From assembly GCA_008694505.1 (NCBI GenBank), contig VZDJ01000346.1, forward strand, positions 14,388,426 through 14,452,425: 64,000 nt of DNA, read 5' to 3'. A program made the position numbers and the translations under genes. This DNA is from Cyanoderma ruficeps (taxonomy: Eukaryota; Chordata; Aves; Passeriformes; Timaliidae). Positions 14,255 through 26,934 of the stretch are shown in pieces. Under the pieces are notes generated by a model. The model saw only the letters and a list, made by a program, of their open reading frames with translations, had not been told where the DNA came from and did no database searches. Each line of letters starts with the position of its first letter. Position 1 is the stretch's first letter.

Positions 14255-14650
14255 TACTCTCCAATGACAGTCAGGACTCCGAGAGCTCGAGTGGCCAGAC
14301 TTCCCAGGGCCTCTCCCCACCCATGCCTATGGGTCCAGGGCCCCAAGGCTGAAGCCATGAGTCCCTGCCCCAGCGATGCCAAAGAAGTGCCTGTTCCCCT
14401 CTTCCCCTATTCCTGCTCTACCTAGCCATGGGGCTAATGTCCCTACCTGGCCTTGGCCTGTCCTCTTTTCCACGGAGATGCCCAATGCCCAGGGTTTGGT
14501 CAGCCTCCAGATGTGCCCTGCTCTACTCCTTGGCTGGGGACGGAAGGACCAACTCTGGCTGAAAAGCCCTGCACTGCTGGCCTCAACCCTGAACCCTGAG
14601 CTCTCCAGCCTTCAGGGAGCTGTTGGCCTGTGCTTGTCTCTTATTCATTG
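14255..14650. other. GC-rich patch of unknown origin
   Basis: About 390 bp rich in C and G (CCCAGGGCCTCTCCCCACCC, GGGTCCAGGGCCCCAAGG, TTGGCTGGGGACGGAAGG) between AT-rich flanks with sharp edges. It contains a 130-codon plus-strand ORF (14376-14768) with Pro/Leu/Ser-rich sequence and no recognisable domain, running out into AT-rich DNA. It could be an unrecognised repeat or LTR internal piece, or a retrocopy of a UTR. I cannot decide. Confidence 0.5.
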
Positions 14651-15444
14651 TGAAAAATACAATGCCTGTGAACAAAGCAATACAATAAATTTAACAAGAA
14701 GTGTTATTTTTCCCTTATTTCTTACTCTAAGCAGAATAAATCTTAATTATAAAGCAAAGCAAAGTTGAATGATTTATAAATGAAACAGTACCATCTTTAA
14801 TGTTTTGGTTTTATCTAAAAGGTCAGGGCAGACTAAAAAATAATACTTTTAAAGAAAGGTCAGGTCCTAAGTGAGATGAAAACAATTGTCTGGCAAGGAA
14901 AAAGGTTTCTTCAGTATAAAAACTGATTCAAAATCCACTTAGAGTTTACAAAGATAAAGCTATTCCTGCAGAACATTGTGTGCTGTCAGCATCAAATGGG
15001 CAGTAAGTGAACTTTTAAGCTATGAAGTGGCACCCAGTGCAAAACAAGAGCTTTGCCTGAGGAAAATCATCTCTGTGAGAGGACTCTAGCAAAAAAAACC
15101 CCTGACAACAATTTCAAGATGTCCTAAGGTAAATGCTTACACACTAAAATTTCAAAATCATTTTAAGAAGAATTACATATGCATTGCCTTAGTGAGCATT
15201 TTGGGCAATTTTGCACTGCAATACAATGATAAAAATGATAGTGTTCTTGCTCAATAGCCAAAATTGCTTCTAATATCCATAAAAGATCAGTTACTGCAAG
15301 TATCTTTCCTCACTTTTATGTTGCACAGAGTAACAGTCACAAAGAAAACTTCTACAGGAAAAAAATATATTGGCACATCTGAAAACATGGTAATTTGACC
15401 ATATCTTACATAACATCCTAGCAGGTAAACTCAGGAAATATGTG

Positions 15445-16232
15445 TTAGATGAATGGGCAGTGAGACTGATCAAGAACAGGCTGAATGGCAGAGCTCAGAG
15501 GGTTGTGATCAGCCAAGTAGAACCCAGTTGGAGGCCTGTACTCAGTAATGATTCCCAGGGGTCAATACCGAGTCCAATCTTACTCAACTTTTCAATGATC
15601 TGGATGAAGGGATTGAATCAACAATTTTGCTGATGATATGATACACCTGAAGGCTGTGCTGCCATTCAACAGGAAGAGCGTGATCAGCAGATAAAGAGAG
15701 TTGATCCTACCCCTCTACTTGACCCTAGAGCAGCTACATCTGGAGTGTTGTGTCCAGTTCTGGGCTCCTCAGTACAAAAAAAACAAGGAGATACTGAAGA
15801 GGGTACAGTGGACGGCAAAAAAGATAATGAGTGGTCTGGAGCATTTCTCTTATGAGGAGACATTGCAGGAGCTGGAATTGTTTAGTTTAGAGAAGACTGA
15901 GAGGGAATCCCATCAATACATATAAACATCTCAAAGGTGGGTGCCAAGAAGATGGTGCCGGACTCTTTTCGGTGGTGCCCAGTGACGGCACAAGGGCCAA
16001 TGGCCATAAATTAAACACAACAGGTTTCACATCAACATGAGGAAGAACTTTACATTGAGGGTGGAAGAACACTGGGACAGGCTGCCCAAGGAGGTTGTGG
16101 AGTCTCCCTCTCTGGAGACACATAAAACACGTGTGCCTGTGTAACCTCCTCTAAGTGACCGTGCTTTAGCAGAAGGGTTGGACTGGATGATCTCCAGAGG
16201 TCCCTTCCAACCCTAACAATTCTGTGATTTTT
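15445..16232 (+). mobile_element. CR1 LINE copy with internal deletion
   Basis: Starts in the ORF2 region equivalent to 'GRAQRVVIS' (GGCAGAGCTCAGAGGGTTGT), passes the GGATGAAGGGATTGAATC segment, then jumps to the CCCCTCTACTTGACCCTAGA (LPLYS..LE) part, so a block of the reverse transcriptase is missing. It ends with GGTTGGACTGGATGATCTCC and AGGTCCCTTCCAACCCTAAC, the avian CR1 3' end, followed by an ATTCTGTGATTT tail. Frameshifts and stops rule out function. Confidence 0.9.
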
Positions 16233-16689
16233 CAGAAATGGCAGCAGTTTTTGGATACTTCTTACACTTCTTGACTGATTAAACATAAAAATGTCAAATT
16301 TTGAGACAGCTGGTTGCTCACCATATCTGAACATTTCAGACTCCATCAGAATGGTTGAAGTTGAAAGGCCACGTTCAGAACTGTCAGCAGTTTTACAATC
16401 ATTGCTTGGTATTTACTAAATTAAATTATATGATCATTACTATGGAGGCAAGAGTTTCTGAGAGATTCCACACAGTTCCAAAGCAACTTCTCTCACATGT
16501 AAGAAAAAGTTGCTGGATAGCAGTGAATGAGAGTTTTCAGCAGTAACTTTGTTCCCCCAGAAAATAATAAATAAAAAAACCCAACAACAAATAAACAACA
16601 AAAAACCACATTAATTTTAGAAAGAGTATAAAGTTGAGTACGAAAAGAGACATTTTGCCTCCGTACAAAGACCATGGGATATTAAATAT

Positions 16690-16797
16690 TAATTCTCACT
16701 CTATTCAAGAACCATCTGGACACAATCCTCTGCAAAGTGCTCTAGAAGGATCCTGCTTGGGCAGGCCAGATGACTGCAATGTGGTCCATTCCAACAT
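16690..16797 (+). mobile_element. CR1 LINE 3' end fragment
   Basis: Short piece reading CTATTCAAGAACCATCTGGA, CAAAGTGCTCTAGAAGGATC, GGGCAGGCCAGATGACTG and GGTCCATTCCAAC, the CR1 3' UTR of the 'last 100 bases' type. It abuts a second CR1 3' end directly downstream. Confidence 0.75.
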
Positions 16798-16799
16798 TA

Positions 16800-16944
16800 C
16801 AAGGCCAAGCTGGATGGGGCTCTGAGCAACCTGGTCAAGTAAAAGATGTCCCTGCCTAAGTCAGGGGTTTGGAACAAGGTAAGCTTTAAGGTCCCTTCAA
16901 ATCCAAACCATTCTATGATCACATGATTCTATGACAACCATTCT
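16800..16944 (+). mobile_element. CR1 LINE 3' end fragment, interrupted by an LTR
   Basis: AAGGCCAAGCTGGATGGGGC, GAGCAACCTGGTCAAGT, GTCCCTGCCTAAG and AAGGTCCCTTCAAATCC are followed by the ATTCTATGAT tail repeats. A solo LTR inserted into the tail right after ATGAT (16945-16949). Confidence 0.85.
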
Positions 16945-16949
16945 ATGAT

Positions 16950-17259
16950 TGTCCTGGGTTAAAGTCTATTCAATTTCATCTGCTGAAAAACAGTTGGGGG
17001 CGGGTGCCTTTTGATAATGGGCCAACGGTCAGTATTAGGTAGAGCATTGTTCTTATCTTTAATGGGCCATTAACACTCTTCCCAAGCCGTCTCCCCTTCC
17101 CAACACATACCTACATCCTAGCGTACCTATCGTGTGATGCTCCACCCCGTGGGAGGAGCCAGGCATTCTTACCTGGANGGGGGGTGAGGGGTTTACATCC
17201 TCCATTCTAAGGGGAACCCCAGTTTCCCTGGCAGATACCTGTCTTTCTAAATCAAGACA
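16950..17259 (-). mobile_element. Solo LTR of an avian ERVL-type endogenous retrovirus
   Basis: 310 bp bounded by TGTCCTGGG and CAAGACA with a perfect 5-bp target duplication ATGAT at 16945-16949 and 17260-17264, the size usual for ERVL elements. On the minus strand it starts TGTCTTGATTTAGAAAGACA and ends TTTAACCCAGGACA, and carries an ATTAAA poly(A)-type signal, so minus orientation is favoured. No retroviral genes flank it. One N at 17178 lies in a G run. Confidence 0.85.
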
Positions 17260-18524
17260 ATGATTCTTTCAATTTCTTTAACGTTGGTTAATATTCATAA
17301 TTTCCCACTAGGGTCATTGGGAATTTGAATGATTCTTGGCTTAACTACTACTGACTGGTTTGCTCTAAATGTCAAAAATTGTTCTCAAATGGCTTCAACA
17401 AACAGAATGTCAATTGATTATAATTGAAATTTCTTTCAAAACTGTATTTTTATCACCAATTTGTTTAAATTATGGGCTTGAGAACTTTCTAGGGAAAAAT
17501 ATTATTTAAACATGTAAGCCTTATATATCTTTCATGAAATGCCAAACTACCCAACACAATGCTGTATACAAATGAAGAATCCTTTCTTTTTATATCTCCA
17601 ATTAAAAAGCTGTGTAAGGTATCTCCCTGTTATACTAACACACTAGACATGTATATTAGGAATTAAAAGGTATGGCTTTTAATCCCAAGTTTACTATTAA
17701 CTGAGAAGAGAGGGAAAAGTAGTCTCAGGTGAAGAAAAATAGAAAAAGCAGCAGTTTGTTTTACTTTCACAAAGTCAATAGACCTCTTCCCTTTTGAATT
17801 TGAGTCAGCCTGATTTAATTTGAATATATGTCTTTCCAGTCAAGGATTCTCTTCATAGTGTACCAAGGCAGTACTATAAACTAAACCAGCATTATCTAAG
17901 CAATTCTGTTGTGAAAAATGGAATGTAAAGTGTTACCTAGCATCCAGCTGCCCTGGATTAGGGCTCAAAAGACCTGGTGCCCTATTCCACTGCTAATGTT
18001 CTGGTGATTTTGTGTAAATCACTGTGAAACGTGCCTCAATTCCGACATCCAAAATAAATCTAATAAGTATTTCCAATATCCCCATGATTCATAACTTTAT
18101 AGTCTGTATATCTCCCCTCCTCCCACAGACATATTCATTTTCCAAGCTGCAGGGTCCTACAGAGATACATCATTTTTCCATCAGAAACTTACTCATATGT
18201 TTGATATCTTTGCTTTCTCTGAACTTTCTTCAACTTTGCTATATTCTTCAGAAATGCAGAGAGGCCAGAGCAACAACTGGGGTCAAGGTGAAGGTTGATT
18301 TATATAGCAGCATGTTTTCTGTTCTGTCCTCTACTCTTTACCTAGTGTTTCAGTTAAAAAGCACTAAACTGTGCTTTTTTAAGCATTCTAGGTATGAACC
18401 TAAGTATGGTATGACATACCATACACTAAGCAGAGAGTGGTCTTAGTATACTGACTAAATTAGGGCATAAGAGCTTGCTGATATTACTGACAATAGTAAT
18501 GATCAGCAGATCTCATAATTTTAT

Positions 18525-19850
18525 TTCTAAACATTTTTGCCTCAGTCTTCACTGGCAAATCCTCTTCCCACACCTCCTGAGTGGATGGGTTTCAAGACAG
18601 GGACTGGAAGACCAATGTCCTTTACACTGTCAGAGAAATTCAGGTTCATGACCACCTGACCATATGTAAGTCCATGGGACCTGATGAGCTGCACCCCATA
18701 GTCCTGAGGGAATTTGCTGATATAGTTCCCAAGCCACTGTCCATGATACTTGAAAAGTCATGGCAGCCAGGCAAAGTCTCAGGTGACTGGAAAAGGGGAA
18801 ACATTTTACCTACGTTTAAAAAGGGTAGAAAGGAGCATGCTGGGAACAACCAACCTGTCAGCATCACCTCTGTGCCTGGGAAAACCATGGAACAGGATAC
18901 TCCTAGAAGTTGTGCTGAGGCACATAGAGGACAGGAAGGTGGCTCAGAACAGTAGTGCAGCTTCACCAAGGGCAAGTTCTCTCTAATCAACCTAGTGGCC
19001 TTCCACAATGGACCAGCTACATCAATCAACAAACGACCATATATGTCATCTATTTGGACTTCTGCAAAGCCTTGGATGTGGTCCCCCACAACATCCTTCT
19101 GTCTAAAGTGAAGAGAAATGGATTCTATGGGTAGAACTGTTCAATGGATGATGAATTGTTTAGACAGCTGTGTCCAGAGGGTAATGTTCTGGACAGTTTA
19201 GTGTTCTTACAGACATGGTGGAAAAGTGGTTTCCCTTGTGGGTCCATATTGGGAGCAGTATAATTTAGTGTCTTCATCAATGATATAAACTGAGGCATTG
19301 AGTGCTCCCCTCAGCCAGTTTGAAGACTACAAGAAGCTAAGTGCTGTGGTTAACATGTCAGAGGGATGAGATGCCATTCATAGAGACCTGGACAAGCCTG
19401 AGAAATGGCCTATGAGAACCTTATTAAATTGAAAAAGGCCAAGTGCAAGGTGCTGTACCTGGCTCAGGGCAACCCTTGGGACCAATACAGCCTGGAAGAT
19501 GAATGGACTGAGAGCAGCCCTGCCAAGGACCTGGGGGTGATGGTGGATGAGAGGCTGGAAATGATCCAGCAATGCGCACTTGCAGCCCCGAAGGTCCATT
19601 GTATCCAGGGAGGCATCAAAAGCAGCCTGGGCAGCAGGGCTAGGGAAGGGATTTTGCCCCTCTACTCTGATCTTGTGAGATCCCATCTGAAGTGCTGTGT
19701 CCAGATCTGGGGGCCTCAGCACAAGAAGAACACAGACTTGTTACAGAAGGTCCATCTATCTAATCATCGTGAAGATAATTAGATAGATGGAGTACCTCTT
19801 CTACAAAGAAAAGCTGAGAGAATTCAGCCTGTTCAGCCTGGAAAAGAGAT
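18525..19850 (+). mobile_element. CR1 LINE fragment with decayed reverse transcriptase
   Basis: The longest CR1 copy here. Translation in shifting frames gives FASVFTGKS near 18535, KSMGPDELHPIVLREFADIV, SWQPGKVSGDWKRGNI, NNQPVSITSVPGKTMEQ, then VIYLDFCKALDVVPHNILLS, and later KAKCKVLYLAQGNP and SSPAKDLGVMVDERLE. The first catalytic Asp block (YLDFCKA) survives, but the F-A-D-D box reads FEDYKKL (about 19319-19340), and stops and frameshifts separate the blocks. It ends in the RT C-terminal region after a 14-bp inverted duplication (19751-19791) and lacks the 3' UTR. Confidence 0.92.
19751..19791. repeat. Perfect 14-bp inverted repeat inside CR1
   Basis: TCCATCTATCTAAT at 19751-19764 is the exact reverse complement of ATTAGATAGATGGA at 19778-19791, with a 13-base loop. 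The right arm corresponds to normal CR1 sequence (GAAGATGGTTAGAGGG... in the family), so the left arm is probably a local inverted copy made after insertion. Confidence 0.85.
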
Positions 19851-22314
19851 TTGTCCTGGCTGACTGTTCAACTAGCACAGACTAGATTCCAACAAGGGGA
19901 TGTATCATACAAGAAGTCATAATTATTCAACAGAATCCCTTCAGGTTCAATCTCCTTAGTGCTACCCATATCATCACCTAAATCTTTCTTTCACAATCCC
20001 TCATTCTCCACTCTAACCACTTTGCTTGGCTCTCTGTCTTTCTTGTATATATTCAGAAAATTTCATTTTCTGAAAAGGTATTAACAATATTTATATAGGC
20101 CCAGGATCCAGATGAAAATAACATACCTCTTGGCATCTATAAAAAAAAGTATGTTAAAAGTAACGTAAGTACATTAGAAAGAAACACACATTACAACAAA
20201 CATCAATGCCAGAAACACTTTAGTATTCATACTGCTATCCTATGTTGACATTTTTTCAGAGAGACTTAGAAGGGTTGACCACCATGGTTCTCAGGGGACT
20301 TCTACTATTTTATTTTAAATATGAATGGTACTGAAATTTCACATAATGAAAATCTAAGAAATTGCATAACTGAGAATCACTTTGGTTAGTGATTTCGCAC
20401 ATTAACAAACTCCATAGAATAATATTCACTAGTAGGCAAGGTTTATTGCCTCAGCTGCATTTAAGTGAAAACATTTGTTGAACAGAGATGTATGTTTAAT
20501 AATTTCCTGGTGCTTGTGAATGGGAAAAAAAAAATTCTCTCACCTTTCCCATGCTGCTACTGATAGAGCACACAAATAAAGCAGCCAATGCTTTAAAGTA
20601 TAAAGAGATCCATTGACTGGAAGTGAAATGGAGAAAGTGTAACTGGGAATTAAAAAAGTAGTTCAGGAAATTTCATGTCTTATTTGAAATAGCGTTCATT
20701 AAAAAATTAAATTTTCATTAAATAGACTTGACTCCTTATTTACTGGGAGATACTTTTCAAAAGACAGTTTCACTCCTCAAAGGAGACAATCTTAGACCTA
20801 ATTCTGAAGAGTAATACCAAATGCCCTCAACCTTCTGTATACTGGGAATAAGTATAAACTGTGGCATCTCATTTTCATTCAACACTAAGAAATAACTTCT
20901 GGCATAATTTCTTGCAGGGGTCACTTCCATACTCATATTCCAAAGCAGAATTTTTGATTTAGTTTTTCTATTGGAAAAAGAATAACTTTCCTATCTTTAG
21001 GCAGGAGGTTATCCAGCATATTATTCAGTCTTCATGCATATGGTGTGATTAGTTTTTATAATAATAGACAAGGGAGAAATATTTAAAGAACACAACAGCT
21101 ATATTTCACATATTTTATGCCTCAACATAAACCTACTCAGTTCATTAATTTAAAAGTAAAATAAATTAAAACTACATAACTACTCCACCTTTATGACCTC
21201 AAGGACATGAGGATATGCTTTCTGTCACAAACCCAAGTCATCTCAGTAACTAAATAACAAATATACCCAGTTCAGTCTAAAGAGAAGAAAGAGAAGAAAG
21301 AGAGACAGAAAGAAAAGATATTTTTGTATAATAGTTTATGTCATTTAATTAGAAACTACATGGGAAGATTTGAGTGTGAGGGTAGACAAAAAAAACATAT
21401 TCAGTTACTTCATTATATAGTTCTCTTCATCTGCCTGTTGTTTGCTTATCAAAATTTTCTTTTCTGGTGTGTGTATCCCCTAATGGTAGAATTTCAGCCC
21501 TCCAGAATGTTGTTAGAAATAAAAAAAAATGTTAAAAATGCTGAATGAGGGAAGAAGAAAAGGAAATGGAAGTAAATCTTCTAGCAGAAATAAATCCAAT
21601 GCATCTGATTTCAGTGACACTATTAATTTTAGCATTTTAAATCTACATTCTAAAGTTAGAACATATTAGGTTTGTTTTCTTTAATGTACAGTGAACTTTA
21701 TAATAGTCAAAACTATTAATAAAGTAACTTGAATGGCCAATTGCATATTAATAATAATAATAATACATAATTTTCACAGCTTAAAAATATAAATAACTTA
21801 ATAAAAAAAGTCCAAGCATATTATGAGAACATTTGCATATCAAAAATTTTCCAAGGGGAAACAAAATGTTCCAACACTTTCTCTCACCACCAATTATTCT
21901 GAATGTAAACAAGTGTTTTATTCTAGGTTTTTGTTTCAGTTGTTTTATCAGCCTGACATGAACAGATCATTAGTGCAATAAATTATGCTGTTTGGTGGCT
22001 ATTACACATAGAGATGTTGAAGTTAATGTAATAATGTTTTGACCTAATCAAAATGAAGTATTCTGAAGGTTCTATACTCTCTATAGTTTATGTACTATTA
22101 GCAGAAGTTTTCAACTGCCATAGAAAATTTATTTTTCTAGTTAATTTTCCTTGAATTTTAGTGAATTTCATTAGATGAAATAATTTAATAGAGGTATTAA
22201 ATATATATATAGGCATATATGTACAGATATGCACTAATATAGGTAAAAATATAAATCTAAATATTATATACATTTTATGTACTTAAAATATGTTTCCATA
22301 TATTGATAAAGGTA

Positions 22315-22375
22315 GATATATGTATATATACATATATATGTGTGTGTATGTGTATATAGATGTGTATATATATAA
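22315..22375. repeat. TATATG/TGTATG microsatellite
   Basis: Alternating purine-pyrimidine run (GATATATGTATATATACATA, then TGTGTGTATGTGTATATAGA) within a broader AT-rich zone from about 22195. Likely length-variable. Confidence 0.8.
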
Positions 22376-23373
22376 ATAGGATCACTAAAACCCACTGAGG
22401 TTTAAATAATTCTTTTCCCTTCCAGAAACCAGGATTCTTGATATTACCTATAGATTTTATAGTTTCAATATAACATTTTCCTATTTTTTTCTATTTGTTT
22501 GAAATCTTGTATTTCATTTCAATTTATAAACTCCTGAGCTTTCAACCAAAATGATCCAAGCAAAGAAATGCTTTCTAAGCATTACCTAAATTGAAATAAA
22601 GAGAAATTCCTTATTTTTTTCCTGTCTTTTGCAGAGGAGTTGGAATTATTTACAGTCACTAGTACATGAAGTATTATCATTTACTCTTTTTTAAACAATA
22701 ACGAGGAGTATGAGGAAGAGTAAACGAAACAGAAAGATATTAAATTTTTTGAATGCCCCTAAAATATCAGAGGTTTTTCTTTATGGTAAATATGAAATTA
22801 AGAAGACACATCCATTAAATCATTAAAAATAGAAAGGACAAGTCTTTACTGCATCATTTAACACTTGTTCCAGAAGTAAATTACAATCTATCAAATTAAA
22901 CATTAGCACAGACCATGTCTTAATATTTAACCTTAGTTCTATTGACTTTTTAAAATGAAATATGATCTTACTTGACATAGAAAAAAAATGGAATTAAAAT
23001 TTTAAAATTAAATCTCTCTGGATCCCTACACAATATCAGAAGTAACTGCCAATTGTGGTGTTATTAAAACCTATCCTTGGGGGAATTCTAAAAGTAAATT
23101 CTTTAAATTTGGAGATGGTCAACAAAATGCAACATTTCTTTCTCCTCTACAACTTGACTACAACAAAGTCCATGCCATTCTGTGCACTGTAATTTTGTGG
23201 GTGTATAATTGTGAATAAAAAACATCTCAAAGATGCAAAGGTGCAAAATAACCTGTTTAGAAAAGATATCTCAGTATGAGATGAAGTGGAGCTGAAAGAA
23301 CTATGAAAATCCACTAAAAACATTTACTTATATGATGATGTATGCAATTTAAGCTCTTTTTATGACTGGAGGT

Positions 23374-23500
23374 AAAAAAAAACAAAAAAACCCAAAAAAC
23401 CCCAACAAACCACAAAAAAAACCCCAACAAAAAAAAAACCCAGAAACAAAACAAAAACAAACNAAAAACCCCAAAACCCCAACACCAAAACCAAAAGACA
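23374..23500. repeat. A/C-rich low-complexity tract
   Basis: About 125 bases made almost only of A and C, with irregular CCCAAAA and CCCCAACA blocks and one N at 23463. Guanine is nearly absent from the plus strand. Similar shorter tracts lie near 4115-4147, 32335-32365 and 62990-63030. Confidence 0.8.
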
Positions 23501-24079
23501 AACTTCTGGGAAGCTCTAGTAATTTCAGTCTATGAAGAGAGGATTCCTTTCTCGCCCATCCATTGCAAAATCAGGTAGCCATCTGTGCTGTTTTGACAAA
23601 AGAAGTTCAAGGTCTTGAAAGTCACAGATTCACAATTCTGATAACTAAGAATCTGTCTTGGAAAAAAAAAAAGTAAATATCTGTCATCTGTCAAACATAT
23701 TATCAGTGGAAGCGGCAACCTGGCCTAGGCAGAAGATACAGCCCTTGTCAAAGCAGCAGACTTCTACAAATGTGACTCAAGTGATGCAGTACCTTTCTTT
23801 CTCCTAGGGAATCTTAAGCCCTTGAATGTTTTGGTATTAAAAAAAGCCCATTTCAGTAAGTGATTAGTAAATTCAAACTGAGATTAAAAACCTACATCAG
23901 TGTGTCTGTAGTTGCACAAGGCTTACAAACTATTATAATAAATGCAAATCTAGTCATTGTAGTCAGTCGAATGCAGTGTTTTAATTAATTTTAAAGCACA
24001 TGTCTAGGACAGGATGTAACAGGTTTGTTATGCTGTTTCTCCCTTCCTGTCTTCCAGTTTCTATGCCAGAATGGCATAG

Positions 24080-24606
24080 TGTCCTGGTTCTTGCTAGGGT
24101 GGACTGAATTTTCTTTGTAGTTGCTATCATAATGCCATGTTTTGGATTTAGGATGAGAATAGCACCCTGACACTTTAGTTAGTTTAGCAGTGCTCACCAT
24201 GAATCAAGGACTTTTCAGCTTCTCATGCTGCTCTGCCAGCAAGGAGACTGAGAATGCACAAGAAGCTAAAAAGGAACACAGCTGGGAGAGGTGACCCCAA
24301 CTGGCCAAAGGAATATTCCATATCATTTGACATCATGCTGAACAGAGGATGGGACAACTTGTGTGGGAGGTGGCAACTGCTGCTCAGGGACTGGAAGGAA
24401 ATTGCTTGGCAAGTGGTGAGTTGCTATATGCCTTACTGGTTTTGTATGTTCTTTTATCATTAGTACTACTTTCCCATCCTTTTCTGTCATGTTAAATTGG
24501 CTTTATCGCAGTCCATGAGTTTTACCTTTTTTCTGACTCTCTCCACTGTCTCGCTGGGAGCAAATGTCTGCTTAGCGTTTAGGTGCTGAAATGCTAAACC
24601 ATGTGA
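24080..24606 (+). mobile_element. Solo LTR of an avian ERVL-type endogenous retrovirus
   Basis: Begins TGTCCTGGTTCTTGCTAGGG and TGAATTTTCTTTGTAGTTGC, continues with ATGTTTTGGATTTAGGATGA, GCTTCTCATGCTGCTCTGCC, GGTGACCCCAACTGGCCAAA and GGAATATTCCATATCATTTG, and ends GCTGAAATGCTAAACCATG, the order and spacing of the common avian ERVL LTR. Length is about 527 bp. No target duplication can be read (CATAG before, TCTCC after), so the copy is old. The short ORF at 24254 lies inside it and is meaningless. Confidence 0.88.
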
Positions 24607-26934
24607 TCTCCTGTAAATTCTAACTTGCCAGCACCATGCAGATGTCTATTTTTCTCCAGAACACCTCTACCAAACATCTTCCATGTGGTCAGCTGAATCA
24701 CTCTGCAACGCACACTGGCAGGATTAGCAAGGTATGGGGAAGGCTGAGTAACCCATACATAATTTAGAGCAATTTCGTAACTTCATAACATACGTCTTGG
24801 TAACACCTTGGTTTGTGTGCCCAAAGAACTTCTGCACTTCTGCCACTGCCACAGAAACACATTGAGTATCTTGGGTGATTTCAGTGATGCATCATTGCAC
24901 ATATATACTGGTACAGTGCTTCACAGCTCTCCAGCTTCAATGGGTAGGCAGATACCTAGTGGTGTCTAAACAAAAATCTTACCTATGTCTCTCTTACAGC
25001 TGCTAGTCTTTCAGCAGTTGTATAGTGTACTGTTTGTTGAAATAGCTTTTGAAATAAGAAATGAATGACAAAATTTGATTAAATTGCCTAATGTTGTGAA
25101 AAAAGTGATAGACAGTTTTTCCTTTCTGGCAACTCTAGCCATGATGTTGCAAGGCATCTTAGTACTATTGTTCTTTACCTGATTGGCAATTGCTTTACAT
25201 TCTTTCTGAAAGCAAAATCAAGAAAAAAAAAATGGAGAAAAGCTAACTCCATAAATAATTTATGAATGAAGATACATTTCTATTCATAAACAAAATGACG
25301 AAGAAAAAGAAATAGAACAATAGAAATAATTCAAAATCAAGCAGAGCAAGAAGAAACTTTTCAACATCTTTTTCTTCATATTTCATCCTGCATTTTAGGT
25401 CCTCACATTTACTCAACCTCAGCTCCACATAGTTGGCTGTCAAGTACAAAGAAGAGTTTGCTTCTTTGTATGCTTTTAAACATGAGCAGGACAACTAAAT
25501 CTTATTCTATTCTGAAATTCTCACAGATATATTTTATTGCTTCATTTGCATTTTCCTATAAGCAAAGATTCTTGATGGATGGCAAATGTTTATGCACTCA
25601 ATTTACATTTTTGATACTATTTTGCTCAAAGTGGAAGCATGAGTTTGCACATGTTTTAAACAGAGGTAGACGAACAAGGGAGGGAAAAAAATCAGTTCAG
25701 AAATTTATTTCACAAGTGAAATGGTTAGCAATTGTAGGGCCACTGTTGAAACTTTCTAGAGCTTTAAGGAAGGACAAAGGTAGAGAGTGAAAGAAAAAGG
25801 GTTCTGGATCTAAAAAGATAGCAAAGTCAAAGATGCTTAAAGTAGTGTCTAATTATCAGAAAATGATTTTATTTTTCTGAAAGCCTTTTCTGGATCTGGG
25901 TATGCTTGATATAAAGAAGACTGAAGTGTGTGTATGCCAGTCAGTAAGACCAGATGCTGTGAAGCTAACTTAATCCCTTCTGTCCACTTAGATAATATTA
26001 TGGATTAATACATAAATGATGGAGAGCAGAAAGTAACCAAAAGAAAGCAGCAACCAAAAGGAATTGCAAATGGAAGGAGTTAAAAAGCACAACTAATTTT
26101 AGAAACAGCAAAAGAGGATTACCGGTGCCGAGAAACAGTGAAGCTGCTGCTTCAAGAAGATCCAAAGAAGCTTTTGTTCTACTTCAGCCAACAGTTACTG
26201 ACTCAAAGGGAGTTTTAATAAAGCAATAAGAGAAAGCATCAAGGCAAGGAACTATCAGTGAACAGAAAGAAGTGCTGAAACACAGATGACCGGACAAGCA
26301 AGAATAAGTGGGTTATGACACCACAACCTAGATAGGGAAACATTTTGATTCTCTTTTAATTGATTTTTTAACTGAAATTTCTCTTCTAATCACATTGGTT
26401 ATTGTTTACCAATGTCTTAAATATTGTATAAATGAATACTTTTCATGAATAAAATTACCTATTAAAAGAAAGTAATATCCATTAGTCACATGACTGTGTA
26501 TTTCAATGAAGCTGAGAGCTTCCCATAATTTCATGTACCTCATAAAATTTCATTTTTTCTGTATAAGTCAATTAAAAAAAAACCAAAAAAAACTTTAAAG
26601 GCTTTAAAGGCCCATGCTAGTTCACAAGGTCTTAAACAGAGAATTAGGAATATATGTTTAATTATATTAAAAGTGTGTTTAAAATAATAAGTAATACCCT
26701 AGGTTTTCAAGTTTTTTGTTGCTATGTTGTTTTTTCTTTTTTTTTTCCCATAGGCAACTATTTTTTAACTTTGCAGTGCAAGAATTTTAGTCATCTTTTC
26801 AAATGTCTAGGCCACAATACCTTTAGGTATTACACCGAAGCTCAGCCATGGAAGGCTGCCTTATGAAAAGAATCTCATAAACCAGTTTTCAGAAACTTAA
26901 GAGAATAGAAGGGAATAAGACTTTAATTAGTATA

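Noticed and set aside
18646..19089. 147-codon minus-strand ORF
   Set aside because: It is the antisense shadow of the CR1 reverse-transcriptase fragment on the plus strand.
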